Assembly (NCBI GenBank): GCA_016704465.1
Contig: JADJAD010000007.1
Location: forward strand, 310,001 to 374,000
Direction: 5' to 3'
DNA from: Gemmatimonadota bacterium
GTDB taxonomy: Bacteria; Gemmatimonadota; Gemmatimonadetes; Gemmatimonadales; Gemmatimonadaceae
DNA: 64,000 nucleotides
The notes beneath the pieces were generated by a model. That model did not search any database. It saw only the letters and a list, made by a program, of their open reading frames with translations, and was not told where the DNA came from. A program made the translations under genes and the position numbers. Positions 1 through 7,939 of this stretch are shown here, piece after piece. Positions within the stretch are counted from its first letter, which is position 1. The number at the start of each line of letters is the position of its first letter.

Positions 1-46
1 GGGGAGCGGGATGTCGCGGTCTGGCGACTAGCAACCGGAATCGATT

Positions 47-880
47 CTACAGCGAGTCGGTCGCGCGAGTTTTCGGGCGTGCGTTCGCATTGACATAACT
101 CTCGATCCCGTCCATCACGCGCTCCAACCCGAAGAGAAACGACTCCTCCAGCGTCCGAGGCCTCCCGTCCGACGGCGCGGTGATCACCGCCGCGAAGTTC
201 GGGAACCGAGGGTCGCCTATCGCGCGCCCGAGGTCCGCGCCGACCCCAGCGGCCCACTGCTCCTCCGTGATGCCTTGAGCGCGCGCCCGCGAGAGCGAGA
301 TCGCGCTGTCCGAGGCGCCTCGTGTATAGCCATCCACAATGCTCAGGACGCCGCCGACATCCTGCGCACTCAGGCCCGTGCGCGCGAGCGAGTCGGTGAT
401 CGCCTCCAGCCAACTCAGCCAATTGGGCCCGTGCGGCGCGGCCACGAAGGGCAATTCCGCGAGCCAGGGGCGCGAGCAGAGTAACGCGCGCTTCGCCAGC
501 GACCACTTCACGACCTCCCCGCGCCAACCGTCACGCGGCTCGGTCCAGCGCGGCGGTGACCCGGTCCCCGCGTCAATGACCGCATCGAGGAGAGTTTCCT
601 TGTTGGGGAAGTACCTGTAGATGGCCATCGTGGTGAGCCCGAGTCGCGTCGCCACCGCGTTCATGGTCACCGCAGAGAGGCCGTCGGCGTCCGCGATCTC
701 GACCGCAGCCAACGCGACCTCGTCAGGCGTGAACCCGGCCTTGGGTCCCCGCGAGGAGGGCGACCGGTCCTCCCACAACAGCTCACTGCGGCGACGGAGC
801 TCCGGATCGACACGGACGGACGCGTGCATGATGTCGTCGTGTGTCAGCGTGCGGCTCTTCGAATTCTTCTTGCGTGTCAT
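47..880 (-). CDS. TetR/AcrR-family transcriptional regulator
   Basis: A 277-residue DNA-binding repressor-type protein. The TetR helix-turn-helix lies at about residues 50-100 (TMNAVATRLGLTTMAIYRYF followed by PNKETLLDAV), the family's most conserved block. The rest is the ligand/dimer domain, which looks like the TetR_C_1 type with a conserved W near residue 135. About 45 residues precede the HTH, longer than usual, so translation could start further in, although the extension is basic and may help bind DNA. It is divergent from the small outer-membrane protein gene at 1027, and a long palindrome centred at 937 lies between them, so autorepression and control of that neighbour are likely. 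The ligand is unknown. Confidence 0.9.
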   Translation of the reverse strand: MTRKKNSKSRTLTHDDIMHASVRVDPELRRRSELLWEDRSPSSRGPKAGFTPDEVALAAVEIADADGLSAVTMNAVATRLGLTTMAIYRYFPNKETLLDAVIDAGTGSPPRWTEPRDGWRGEVVKWSLAKRALLCSRPWLAELPFVAAPHGPNWLSWLEAITDSLARTGLSAQDVGGVLSIVDGYTRGASDSAISLSRARAQGITEEQWAAGVGADLGRAIGDPRFPNFAAVITAPSDGRPRTLEESFLFGLERVMDGIESYVNANARPKTRATDSL

Positions 881-918
881 GGCACTCCCGCGGGGGTCCC
901 CTTGACAGGACCTAAACT

Positions 919-955
919 GTGTATATCATATACTGGTACAGTGTACGATATACAC
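919..955. promoter_or_regulatory. 37-bp palindromic TetR-type operator overlapping a promoter
   Basis: Perfect 9-bp arms GTGTATATC (919-927) and GATATACAC (947-955) share their centre (937) with an inner perfect inverted repeat ACTG/CAGT (932-935, 939-942). In all, 15 of 17 position pairs are complementary. On the + strand TTGACA (902-907) and TATCAT (924-929), 16 bp apart, make a likely promoter for the gene at 1027, with its -10 inside the operator. The AT-rich palindrome stands out from the GC-rich surroundings. It is probably bound by the TetR protein encoded at 47-880. Confidence 0.75.
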
Positions 956-1026
956 TAATATAGACGCGCTCGCGGCGAAAGGGACCACCACACGTCCGGA
1001 GCGCACCACCTCAGGAGGAATCGCTC

Positions 1027-1647
1027 ATGTCCCGCCTCACCGCCTTCGCCGCGCTCCGAATCCTCGGGATCCTCGCCCTCTTCCAGCTCCGTCCGTCTAT
1101 CGTAGCCGCGCAAGACTCGGCACCTCAGCCTCGCCGCTGGGAAGTCCGCATCGCAAGCGGTAGCCTCATCCCGACCGGCGAACAGCGGAGCGCCGTTCGG
1201 TCGGCCAACCTCACGGCCGCACAGCTCGCTTGGCTACCGCGGCCCTCGCTCGCGGTCACTGGCACCTTCGGCTGGGCACGTAGCCGTGACCTTCGCTTCG
1301 CCGATCGGCCCAAGCTCGACGTCTTCACGTCCGATCTCGGCGTTGAAGTCCGCCCGACGACCTGGTTCGCCGGGCGCGCGGCGACCTTCAGCCCCTTCGT
1401 GGGTGCCGGTGCAGGGGCGCGCAGCTACGACTCTCGTTCGCACGGCGAAGGCGCCACGCACAACCTCTCCGGCTACGCCGCGCTCGGTGGCGAGCTTGGC
1501 GCCGGCCGATTCGCTCTGCGGCTCGAGGTTCGGGACTACGCCAGCGGATTCAAGCCGCTCGCTGGTGTTGGGACCGTCGACGCGCGGAACGACGTGGTCG
1601 TGATGGCCGCCTTGCGCTTCAATCGGCGCGCCGACGCCCGGCGTTGA
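1027..1647 (+). CDS. Small outer-membrane beta-barrel-like protein
   Basis: 206 residues with an N-terminal signal peptide (hydrophobic run ILGILALFQL, cleavage near AAQDS at about residue 29). The remainder alternates polar and aromatic/hydrophobic residues as in an 8-stranded outer-membrane barrel (OmpW/porin-like), and it ends in a strand, VVVMAALRF, before a basic tail. A strong ribosome site AGGAGG (1013-1018) fits the ATG at 1027. It is divergent from the TetR gene and probably under its control. No specific family could be assigned; a lipid-binding or small-solute role is only a guess. Confidence 0.7.
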   Translation: MSRLTAFAALRILGILALFQLRPSIVAAQDSAPQPRRWEVRIASGSLIPTGEQRSAVRSANLTAAQLAWLPRPSLAVTGTFGWARSRDLRFADRPKLDVFTSDLGVEVRPTTWFAGRAATFSPFVGAGAGARSYDSRSHGEGATHNLSGYAALGGELGAGRFALRLEVRDYASGFKPLAGVGTVDARNDVVVMAALRFNRRADARR

Positions 1648-1678
1648 AAAACCTTCTTCAGGTCGAACAGATCTCCCG

Positions 1679-2347
1679 ATGAAACAATCCAGGAAGGATT
1701 GGCTCGTTCCGGCCGCCCTCATCGCGCTGAGCCTGGTGCCAGCCGCGGCGGGAACCGCTCGCGTGGTCGAACTGACCAACAGCGCTCACCTTTCGTCGGC
1801 TAATGCGCGCTTCTTCGCCGCCCCGATTCCGATCGTGCTTCATATCGTCTCCGTTGTCATCTACAGCATGCTCGGCGCATTCCAGTTCTCGCCGGGGCTG
1901 CGGAAACGCTACCACGCGTGGCACCGAACGAGCGGACGCATGTTGGTCCCATTCGGACTGCTGGGGGCGATCACCGGATTGTGGATGGCACAACACTACC
2001 CGTGGCCTGCGGGTGACGGCTGGATCGTCTACGCGGAGCGACTCGTCGCTGGCTCGGCGATGGTGCTCTCGATCGGCCTTGGCATTCACGCGATCCGACG
2101 GCGCGACTTCAAGGCGCACGGCGCGTGGATGACACGAGCGTACGCGATCGGGCTCGGTGCGGGCACGCAGGTCTTGACCCACCTGCCCTGGTTCCTGCTG
2201 GTGGACACGCATCCAGGCGAGCTGCCGCGGGGAGTGATGATGGGTGCGGGATGGTCCATCAACATACTCTTTGCAGAGTGGGTGATCCGGCGGGGCGCGC
2301 GCACTCCGCGCCCCGCGGTGTCCTTCCCGACTCACGCCGTCGTGTAA
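1679..2347 (+). CDS. DUF2306 family membrane protein
   Basis: 222 residues with about six hydrophobic segments and the conserved DUF2306 signature RYHAWHRTSGRML (residues about 77-89), plus a later H-G-A-WMTRAYA motif (residues about 145-155). The histidines suggest haem or quinone-linked redox chemistry, but the family's function is not established. It lies 31 bp after the beta-barrel gene and could be co-transcribed with it. Its 3' end overlaps the 3' end of the opposite-strand DUF2798 gene by 16 bp. Confidence 0.85.
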   Translation: MKQSRKDWLVPAALIALSLVPAAAGTARVVELTNSAHLSSANARFFAAPIPIVLHIVSVVIYSMLGAFQFSPGLRKRYHAWHRTSGRMLVPFGLLGAITGLWMAQHYPWPAGDGWIVYAERLVAGSAMVLSIGLGIHAIRRRDFKAHGAWMTRAYAIGLGAGTQVLTHLPWFLLVDTHPGELPRGVMMGAGWSINILFAEWVIRRGARTPRPAVSFPTHAVV

Positions 2348-2556
2348 GCGACGAAGCGTCGTACTGCTGGCGCGACTACCGCGACCGTGGGAAACGCGAC
2401 GGGCCATGTGGTCATGCAGCTCCGCAACCACTGCCCGCCGAAGCCGGCATGGAGCCCCTGCGATGTGACCAGGACGAACGCCGACACGATCGCGACCATG
2501 ATAGCCGAGAGCAGCGCGCTGAAGAGGATGGGAGCGAAACGAGCTGGGATCTGCAT
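2332..2556 (-). CDS. DUF2798 family small membrane protein
   Basis: 74 residues: two transmembrane helices (about 8-30 and 45-65) linked by GFGGQWLRSCMTTWPVAFP, the typical DUF2798 pattern. The ATG at 2556 is preceded on its strand by a GGAG box about 7 bases upstream; longer readings in this frame give GC-biased noise. It follows the DUF2938 gene by 47 bp on the same strand and probably shares its MerR-type promoter. Function unknown. Confidence 0.8.
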   Translation of the reverse strand: MQIPARFAPILFSALLSAIMVAIVSAFVLVTSQGLHAGFGGQWLRSCMTTWPVAFPTVAVVAPAVRRFVAYTTA

Positions 2557-2603
2557 CTGGTTCTCCAAGAGTTGCCCACGGCATGTGCCGTGTCGACTCC
2601 AGC

Positions 2604-3101
2604 TCACCACGACGATGAGTGAAGCAGGTGGGTGACCCATCCGGCCAGGTAGAGTCCGAAGCCGAAGATCGTGTGGGTGAGAAGGCTCTGAATGCGTGCG
2701 GAACGAGGACTCGCCGTGCGTGAGGCGGCGAAGCCCGCGCCCATCCCGGGTTGCATGAGGAGGAATGGCGCGAGCACTGTGCCGAGGCCGACCAGGAGTG
2801 CCGGGCCGAGCGTGGGGCGATGAATCCACGCGACCCCCCAGACGCTAGTGAGCAGGGCCGCAAAGGCCGTTCCGATGGTGTAGTGCGCCGTCCATCCGAT
2901 CAGGTGCTCGCCGGGGAGTGGCGATGACGCTGTGATGGGATCGTGCCGGAACCGTCCGCGGGGCATATAGGCAATCCAGCGACCGATCAGCCGATAGTCG
3001 GGTCGAGGGAATCCGAGGAGTCGCTCGCGCGAGATGCCCCAAAGGTCCATCACCCCGGTGGCGATGACTCCGATGGCGATCGTGCGTCCGACCTGGTCCA
3101 T
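2604..3101 (-). CDS. DUF2938 family membrane protein
   Basis: 165 residues with four hydrophobic segments. It matches DUF2938 in layout: an N-terminal helix GRTIAIGVIATGVMDLWG, a middle HLIGWTAHYTIGTAFA motif and a C-terminal HTIFGFGLYLAGW. The ATG at 3101 has a GGAGGAG box immediately upstream. It is divergent from the MerR regulator; the shared intergenic region carries a promoter with the 19-bp spacer typical of MerR activation, so this gene and the downstream DUF2798 gene are probably its targets. Biochemical function unknown. Confidence 0.85.
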   Translation of the reverse strand: MDQVGRTIAIGVIATGVMDLWGISRERLLGFPRPDYRLIGRWIAYMPRGRFRHDPITASSPLPGEHLIGWTAHYTIGTAFAALLTSVWGVAWIHRPTLGPALLVGLGTVLAPFLLMQPGMGAGFAASRTASPRSARIQSLLTHTIFGFGLYLAGWVTHLLHSSSW

Positions 3102-3142
3102 GTACTCCTCCGGATGGCGGCGTTCTGTTGCCGTGCGTAGAT

Positions 3143-3173
3143 ACTCTACAAGTTGAAGTCGACTTTAGGTCAA
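3143..3173 (-). promoter_or_regulatory. MerR-type promoter with 19-bp spacer
   Basis: Reading the minus strand, TTGACC (3173-3168) and TAGAGT (3148-3143) are separated by exactly 19 bp (3149-3167), and the spacer contains the perfect palindrome AAGTCGACTT (3156-3165). An over-long spacer with a central dyad is the hallmark of promoters activated by MerR proteins through DNA untwisting. The promoter points at the DUF2938/DUF2798 genes, and the MerR gene starts on the other side. Confidence 0.8.
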
Positions 3174-3183
3174 GGGGTTGAAA

Positions 3184-3675
3184 GTGGACATCGGCGAAGT
3201 GGCGAGGCGTTCGGGCGTGGCGGCGTCGGCGCTGCGCTTCTACGAGAAGAAGGGCCTGATCAGCTCTAACGGCAGGGACGGTCTGCGTCGGCAGTTTGCG
3301 CCGGACGTGATCGAGCGGCTCGCGTTGATCGCGCTGGGGCGGTCTGCGGGGCTGTCACTCGACGAGATCGCGCGCATGGTCGTGGTCGACGGGCGACCGC
3401 GGATCGATCGATTGCTGCTGGCGGATAGAGCGGACGAGATCGAGGGGCGGATCCGCCGCATGAAAGCGGTGCGGGACGGGCTCCGGCACGCGGCGGAGTG
3501 CCGAGCGGCGGACCACATGGAGTGTCCGACGTTTCGGAGGTTGCTCTCGGCCGCGGCGGCGAAGGCGAGGCGCCCAACAACATCGTCTCTCGCGGCGCGA
3601 CGCGAGTCGCCCGCCGCGTCGGCCCGCGCGCGCAATCGCAACGCCCCCCCTCGGGAGCACCACCGCCCCGGCTAA
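3184..3675 (+). CDS. MerR-family transcriptional regulator
   Basis: About 163 residues. The winged helix is at the N-terminus (DIGEVARRSGVAASALRFYE, then KKGLI), followed by the dimerisation helix and a C-terminal pair of cysteines in ECRAADHMECPTFRRLL. That pattern is found in a MerR subgroup without an assigned inducer; the two cysteines could sense oxidants or metal. I place the start at the GTG at 3184, with AGGGG six bases upstream; a TTG at 3178 is also in frame. The tail after about residue 125 is low-complexity and basic. It probably regulates the divergent DUF2938/DUF2798 pair. Confidence 0.88.
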   Translation: MDIGEVARRSGVAASALRFYEKKGLISSNGRDGLRRQFAPDVIERLALIALGRSAGLSLDEIARMVVVDGRPRIDRLLLADRADEIEGRIRRMKAVRDGLRHAAECRAADHMECPTFRRLLSAAAAKARRPTTSSLAARRESPAASARARNRNAPPREHHRPG

Positions 3676-3803
3676 CTCGGTAGGATCCGTCGCACGAACG
3701 CCGAACAGCCTGGCCGCGCACAGCGCGAGTTCATCAGCCCAGCAAGCGCGAGCAGCACGCAATCGTCGGCGCTGCTTCTGAAGCGTATGCCCTGCCGCGA
3801 ACT

Positions 3804-5195
3804 CTACGGCTCCGCCGGGAGCCGCACCTGGAACTCGGTCCGCCCTGCGTCCGACTCCACCGAGATCTCCCCATCCTGTTGCATTAGCAGGCGCCGCACG
3901 ATGTCGAGCCCAAGGCCGGTGCCCCCGCCCGCCGGCTTGGTGGTGAAGAACGGGTCGAAGATCTGCCCCTTGATCGACGGCGGGATGCCGGGGCCGTTGT
4001 CCACGATGCGGACCACGACCCGCGCCATCTCGTTGGTCGCGGAGATCTCCACTCGCCCGTTGACATCGATCGCATCGAGGGCGTTGTCGATGAGGTTCAT
4101 CCAGACCTGGTTCAGTTCGGCCCCCACGGCGTGCGCGGGGCGCAGGTCGTCGGCGATCGTCACGCTGACCTGGGCCGACTTGGCGCGTTGCTTGGCGCCC
4201 AGCATCACGACGGTCTCCATGATCCCCTTGCGAACATCGACGGCGTCGGCGAGTCGCGCCTGGTCCATGAAGGTGAATCCCTTCACCGCGCCGACGAGGT
4301 CGTTGATGCGTTGCGCCGCAGCTTCGATATCACAAGACAGCATGCGCGTGTTGCACCCGGCGGCAAGCCACTTCAGGGTGTCGCTGAGCACCTCCCCATC
4401 CACCAGCGCCGCCAGCTCATCCAGCGACTCGATGGTCACGGCGGTCTCGGCAAGCGGTCCGGCACACCGTTCATCGGCATCGTGTTCGTCCAACCACTCC
4501 ACGAGCTCGTCTTCGCGGTCGGAGCGGCCGATGGTCGAACGCATCATCGTTGGCGCAGCCTTGAGGCACAGCTCCCGAATGGCATCGACACGCGCGAGCT
4601 GCTCCCCCGACAGCCCGGCGGCACCGAGCCGCCGCGCGGCTGCCTCCGACACCTCGATGCTCTCGGTCATTTGCTTGGCGTCGCGCACCACCGCCGATGC
4701 GGGGTTGTTCAGCTCGTGCGCGAGCCCGGCCGCCAGCTTTCCGAGGGAGACCAGCTTCTCGTCGCGCAGGCTGTTCGTCGTAAACTGCCGGGCACGATCG
4801 ACCATGGCGTGCACGAGCACGGTGGTGACCGACGGACACTCGCGGATCATCTCGGGAAGCAGTTCCCGAGCGATGGTGAGCATCACCGTGGGTGCCTCGC
4901 ACACCGTGTTGCTCGGCGGCGATGCACCGCGGGAGTAGGGCATCACCCCGCTCACGTCACCGCCGCGCCACTCGAACACCTTGTGCGCACCGGCGCCGCT
5001 GTCGGCACGAATGACCATGTGCCCCTCGAACACCACCATCAGTTCCGTGGCCTGTGCCCCCTTAGCCGTCACGATCTGGCCGAGCGCCAGCCGGCGTACG
5101 GTGCCGTGGTCGCACAGCCATGCGTGCTCCGCCACCGGTGCGCCCCCGAGTGCGCGGTGCTCGGCCAGTCGGGCCATCACGTCCTCGGAAGTCAT
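3804..5195 (-). CDS. Sensor histidine kinase with N-terminal cyclic-nucleotide-binding-like domain
   Basis: 463 residues, no transmembrane segment, so cytoplasmic. Residues about 25-130 look like a cNMP-binding beta-roll (LMVVFEGHMVIRAD). The phosphoacceptor is H160 in LAAGLAHELNNPASAV, and the ATPase domain shows the N box NQVWMNLIDNALDAI, G1 DNGPGIP, F box IFDPFFTTK and G2 GGGTGLGL. The ATG at 5195 has an AGGAG box and starts 11 bases after the stop of the response-regulator/flavoprotein gene, so the two form an operon and very likely a signalling pair. Whether the beta-roll binds a cyclic nucleotide cannot be told from the sequence. Confidence 0.9.
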   Translation of the reverse strand: MTSEDVMARLAEHRALGGAPVAEHAWLCDHGTVRRLALGQIVTAKGAQATELMVVFEGHMVIRADSGAGAHKVFEWRGGDVSGVMPYSRGASPPSNTVCEAPTVMLTIARELLPEMIRECPSVTTVLVHAMVDRARQFTTNSLRDEKLVSLGKLAAGLAHELNNPASAVVRDAKQMTESIEVSEAAARRLGAAGLSGEQLARVDAIRELCLKAAPTMMRSTIGRSDREDELVEWLDEHDADERCAGPLAETAVTIESLDELAALVDGEVLSDTLKWLAAGCNTRMLSCDIEAAAQRINDLVGAVKGFTFMDQARLADAVDVRKGIMETVVMLGAKQRAKSAQVSVTIADDLRPAHAVGAELNQVWMNLIDNALDAIDVNGRVEISATNEMARVVVRIVDNGPGIPPSIKGQIFDPFFTTKPAGGGTGLGLDIVRRLLMQQDGEISVESDAGRTEFQVRLPAEP

Positions 5196-5206
5196 TCGCG
5201 CCGCTC

Positions 5207-6868
5207 CTAGACCGTCTTGAGGTAACGATGGACGGAGTACACCGCGGCAGAGCCTTCGCCGACGGCGGCTGCCACGCGTCGATTGGCCCCCGACCGCACG
5301 TCGCCGGCCGCAAACACTCCCGGCAGGTTCGTCTCGAAGGCGTACGGGGCGCGCGACAGCGGCCAACCGCGCGGCCGCCCGTGCTCCTGCGGCAGGTCGA
5401 CGCCGGTCAGGATGAAGTCCGAGTCATCGCGCTCGACCAGTCCCGCGAACGCACCGGTATGCGGCTGCACGCCAATGAAGATGAACATTGCCGAGAGTGA
5501 AATCGTCTGCTGCTGGTCGCTGTTTCGTCGCTTGATCGTGACCGCCTCGAGCTGACCCTCGCCCACGACGCCGGCAACCTCCGCGTTCCCGATGACCTCG
5601 ATGTTGGGCGTCGCCCGAATGCGATCGACGAGGTACTGCGACATCATCGGCGCCAGGTCGGGTGCGCGCAGCAGCATCGTGACCTTGCGCACGTAGCGCG
5701 AGAAGAAGAGCGCCCCCTGTCCGGCCGAGTTGGCCCCCCCCACCACGCACACGTCGCGGTCGCGATAGCGGGCCGCTTCGGTCATTGCCGCGCCATAGTA
5801 CACACCCACCCCTTGCAGCGCCTCGATCCCGGGCACGCGCAACATGCGGGCGCTCATGCCCGTGGCGATAATCACGGTATACGTCGTGAGTTCCGATCCG
5901 TCGGCCAGCACCACGACGCGGTACGGATCCTCGCGCCGGATCCCGACTACCGCCTGCCCGGTGAGCAGCTCGGCGCCGAATCGTTTGGCCTGCGCACTCG
6001 CTCGCTGCGCCAGGTCCGCGCCCGTCACCCCTGCCGGGAATCCGAGGTAGTTCTCGATCATCGAGCTGGTCCCGGCCTGCCCGCCCGCCGCCTCGGTCTC
6101 GACGATCACCGTGCGCAGTCCCTCCGACGCTGCGTACACCGCGTTGGCCAGTCCCGCAGGCCCGCCCCCGATCACGACCACGTCGTAGAACGGACGATTG
6201 GCGTGCGTCTGCATCCCGACCTTGGCCGCGAGCTCCACCTGCGCCGGCGCGACCAGGTGCGTGCCATCCGGGAACACGACGATGGGAAGGCGCGTCAGGT
6301 CGCCCGCCAACGACTCGGCCAGCACGCGAGCGGGAGCGTCCAAGTCCAGGTCCACCCACTCGTATGGCACCCGATTGCGCGACAGGAATTCCTTGGCCAC
6401 GAAGGACTGCGGCGACCACTGGGAGCCAAGGACACGAATCCCCTCGAACGGCGGCGTGACGCGAGCGCGCCACTCAGCGAGCAGGTCATCGATCACCGGA
6501 TAGAGCAGCTCCTCGGGCGGATCCCACGGTTTGAGGAGATAGTGGTCGAGCGCGATGTCGTTGATCCCGGCGATCGCGACATCGGTGTCGGCGTACGCCG
6601 TCAGCAGCACTCGCCGCGAATCCGGATGCAGTGGCTTGACCTCCCGCAAGAACTCGATCCCCGTCATGCCCGGCATGCGCTGATCGACGAGAAAGAGCGC
6701 GACAGGAACATTGCGTGCCGCCAGGGTCCGGGCCGCCGCGAGTCCCTCGGCGGCGGAGGAGGCCTTCATCACGCGATAGTCTGGACGGTAGCGTTGTCGC
6801 AGGTCGCGCTCGACCGCCGCCAGGACCGAGAGGTCATCATCGATCGAGAGAATGACAGGCTTGCTCAT
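5207..6868 (-). CDS. Response regulator fused to a thioredoxin-reductase-like flavoprotein
   Basis: 553 residues in three parts. Residues 1-125 are a receiver domain (acidic D10-D12, phosphoacceptor D62, conserved K113). Residues about 143-215 look like a degenerate thioredoxin/glutaredoxin fold (RVLGSQWSPQSFVAKEF, RLPIVVFPDG). Residues about 226-553 are a two-dinucleotide flavoprotein of the thioredoxin-reductase family (FAD motif GGGPAG at 234-239, second motif VVGGANSAGQ at about 375-384, GVFAAGDVR near 518). The redox-active CxxC is absent: YYGAAMTEA (about 357-365) stands where TrxR has CATCDG, and C374 is the only cysteine. It is probably a redox- or NAD(P)H-linked output or sensor rather than a disulfide reductase. 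It is paired with the kinase downstream. Confidence 0.9.
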   Translation of the reverse strand: MSKPVILSIDDDLSVLAAVERDLRQRYRPDYRVMKASSAAEGLAAARTLAARNVPVALFLVDQRMPGMTGIEFLREVKPLHPDSRRVLLTAYADTDVAIAGINDIALDHYLLKPWDPPEELLYPVIDDLLAEWRARVTPPFEGIRVLGSQWSPQSFVAKEFLSRNRVPYEWVDLDLDAPARVLAESLAGDLTRLPIVVFPDGTHLVAPAQVELAAKVGMQTHANRPFYDVVVIGGGPAGLANAVYAASEGLRTVIVETEAAGGQAGTSSMIENYLGFPAGVTGADLAQRASAQAKRFGAELLTGQAVVGIRREDPYRVVVLADGSELTTYTVIIATGMSARMLRVPGIEALQGVGVYYGAAMTEAARYRDRDVCVVGGANSAGQGALFFSRYVRKVTMLLRAPDLAPMMSQYLVDRIRATPNIEVIGNAEVAGVVGEGQLEAVTIKRRNSDQQQTISLSAMFIFIGVQPHTGAFAGLVERDDSDFILTGVDLPQEHGRPRGWPLSRAPYAFETNLPGVFAAGDVRSGANRRVAAAVGEGSAAVYSVHRYLKTV

Positions 6869-6911
6869 GGCTTGCTCACGGCTTGCTCACGGCTTGCTCA
6901 CGGCTTGCCAC
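6858..6911. repeat. 11-bp tandem repeat spanning a start codon
   Basis: The unit GGCTTGCTCAY occurs at 6858, 6869, 6880 and 6891, with a degenerate fifth copy at 6902. The first copy contains the start codon and codons 2-4 (S-K-P) of the response-regulator/flavoprotein gene. The other copies lie upstream and repeat a GTG start-like triplet in shifted frames. This looks like slippage expansion at the gene's 5' end. Confidence 0.85.
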
Positions 6912-7171
6912 AGTGGGGAGTGCCGGGTCGTGCACACGCGCGCGATCGCAGTCGAATCGAGCGGCGGCCTGGGCTGCAGGGATTGAGCGCCAGCGCGAGA
7001 ATCTGCCTCCCTTATCTCGGTGGCGCGAGGGTCGCGCATGGGAATGGCGCGCAACAGACACTGCGGTCTCAGGTGGGAAGCATTCCGGATGTCGCCAGAC
7101 CTGCCGTTCAGGAGCCTTGCGGTTCCCACCCGCGCCTTGCGACGCGGACGGCGGACGCGCTACTTCGACGA
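6912..7171. other. Divergent intergenic region, no gene seen
   Basis: Together with the 11-bp repeat this leaves about 300 bases between the flavoprotein gene (minus) and the exported cyclophilin gene (plus). The short open frames here are compositionally random, and I see no convincing promoter pair or hairpin. Confidence 0.5.
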
Positions 7172-7939
7172 ATGCCTACACCAAGAACGTCGTCGATCCG
7201 TCCGGGCGTCCCGCACCGCAGTCGTTGTCCGCACTTCGCCCTGTGGCTCCTGATCGCCGTGACGCCCCTCGCCCTCTCCACGCGTCCCGCGCACGCTCAG
7301 GCCGACTCCGCATCATCGCTGTCCCCCGCGCAGCGCCGCGCCCTCCTGCTCGCCCCCACCCGCGCCTTCTGGAAGGCCAAGGCTCCGGACACGGTCGCCC
7401 TCGACGTGGAAACCTCGCGCGGGACCTTCACGATTGAACTGATCCGCGCGTGGGCGCCGAACGGCGTGGACCGCTTCTACAACCTGGCGCGTGCGGGCTT
7501 CTTCGACGACTCGCGCTTCTATCGCGTGCTCCCGTTCTACATCGCGCAGTTTGGCCACCCCGCCAGCCCCGCCATCGGCGCCACGTGGCGCGACCGCAAG
7601 CTGCGCCCCGATTCCGTGCGCACCAGCAACGAGCGCGGCACGCTCACCTACGCGCAGTTCACCCCGCGCGACCGCGCCACCACGCTCTTCATCAACCTGC
7701 GCGACAACGTCAACCTCGACACCCTCGGCTTTGCCCCGATCGGACGGGTGATCGAGGGGATAGAGGTGGCCGACAGTCTCTATGGCGGCTATGGCGAGAT
7801 CCCCGCCTCGCCGGCGCCCATGGGGAACCCCCGTCGATTCTACGGCGAGTCCAACCGGTTCCTCGACAAGGAGTACCCGAAGCTCGACCGCATTCTCTCG
7901 ATCACGGTACGATCCTCTTCGAGCGCGCGCCGCCCCTAA
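7172..7939 (+). CDS. Exported cyclophilin-type peptidyl-prolyl isomerase
   Basis: 255 residues. A signal peptide (hydrophobic FALWLLIAVTPLAL, cleavage near AHAQA at about residue 44) targets it to the periplasm. The cyclophilin fold is visible in TSRGTFTIELIRAWAPNGVDRFYNLARAGFFDDSRFYRVLP-type order and in FAPIGRVIEG near the C-terminus. The usual FxRVIPGFMxQGGD active-site stretch is altered (FYRVLPFYIAQFGHP), so prolyl-isomerase activity may be modified. I chose the ATG at 7172 because it places the signal peptide near the N-terminus; the open frame runs much further upstream through the shadow of the flavoprotein gene. Confidence 0.82.
   Translation: MPTPRTSSIRPGVPHRSRCPHFALWLLIAVTPLALSTRPAHAQADSASSLSPAQRRALLLAPTRAFWKAKAPDTVALDVETSRGTFTIELIRAWAPNGVDRFYNLARAGFFDDSRFYRVLPFYIAQFGHPASPAIGATWRDRKLRPDSVRTSNERGTLTYAQFTPRDRATTLFINLRDNVNLDTLGFAPIGRVIEGIEVADSLYGGYGEIPASPAPMGNPRRFYGESNRFLDKEYPKLDRILSITVRSSSSARRP

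Noticed and set aside
6902..6912. Upstream GTG copies in the 11-bp repeat as alternative starts of the flavoprotein.
   Set aside because: The repeat length is not a multiple of three; the copies fall in other frames, and the ATG at 6868 starts directly at the receiver domain.
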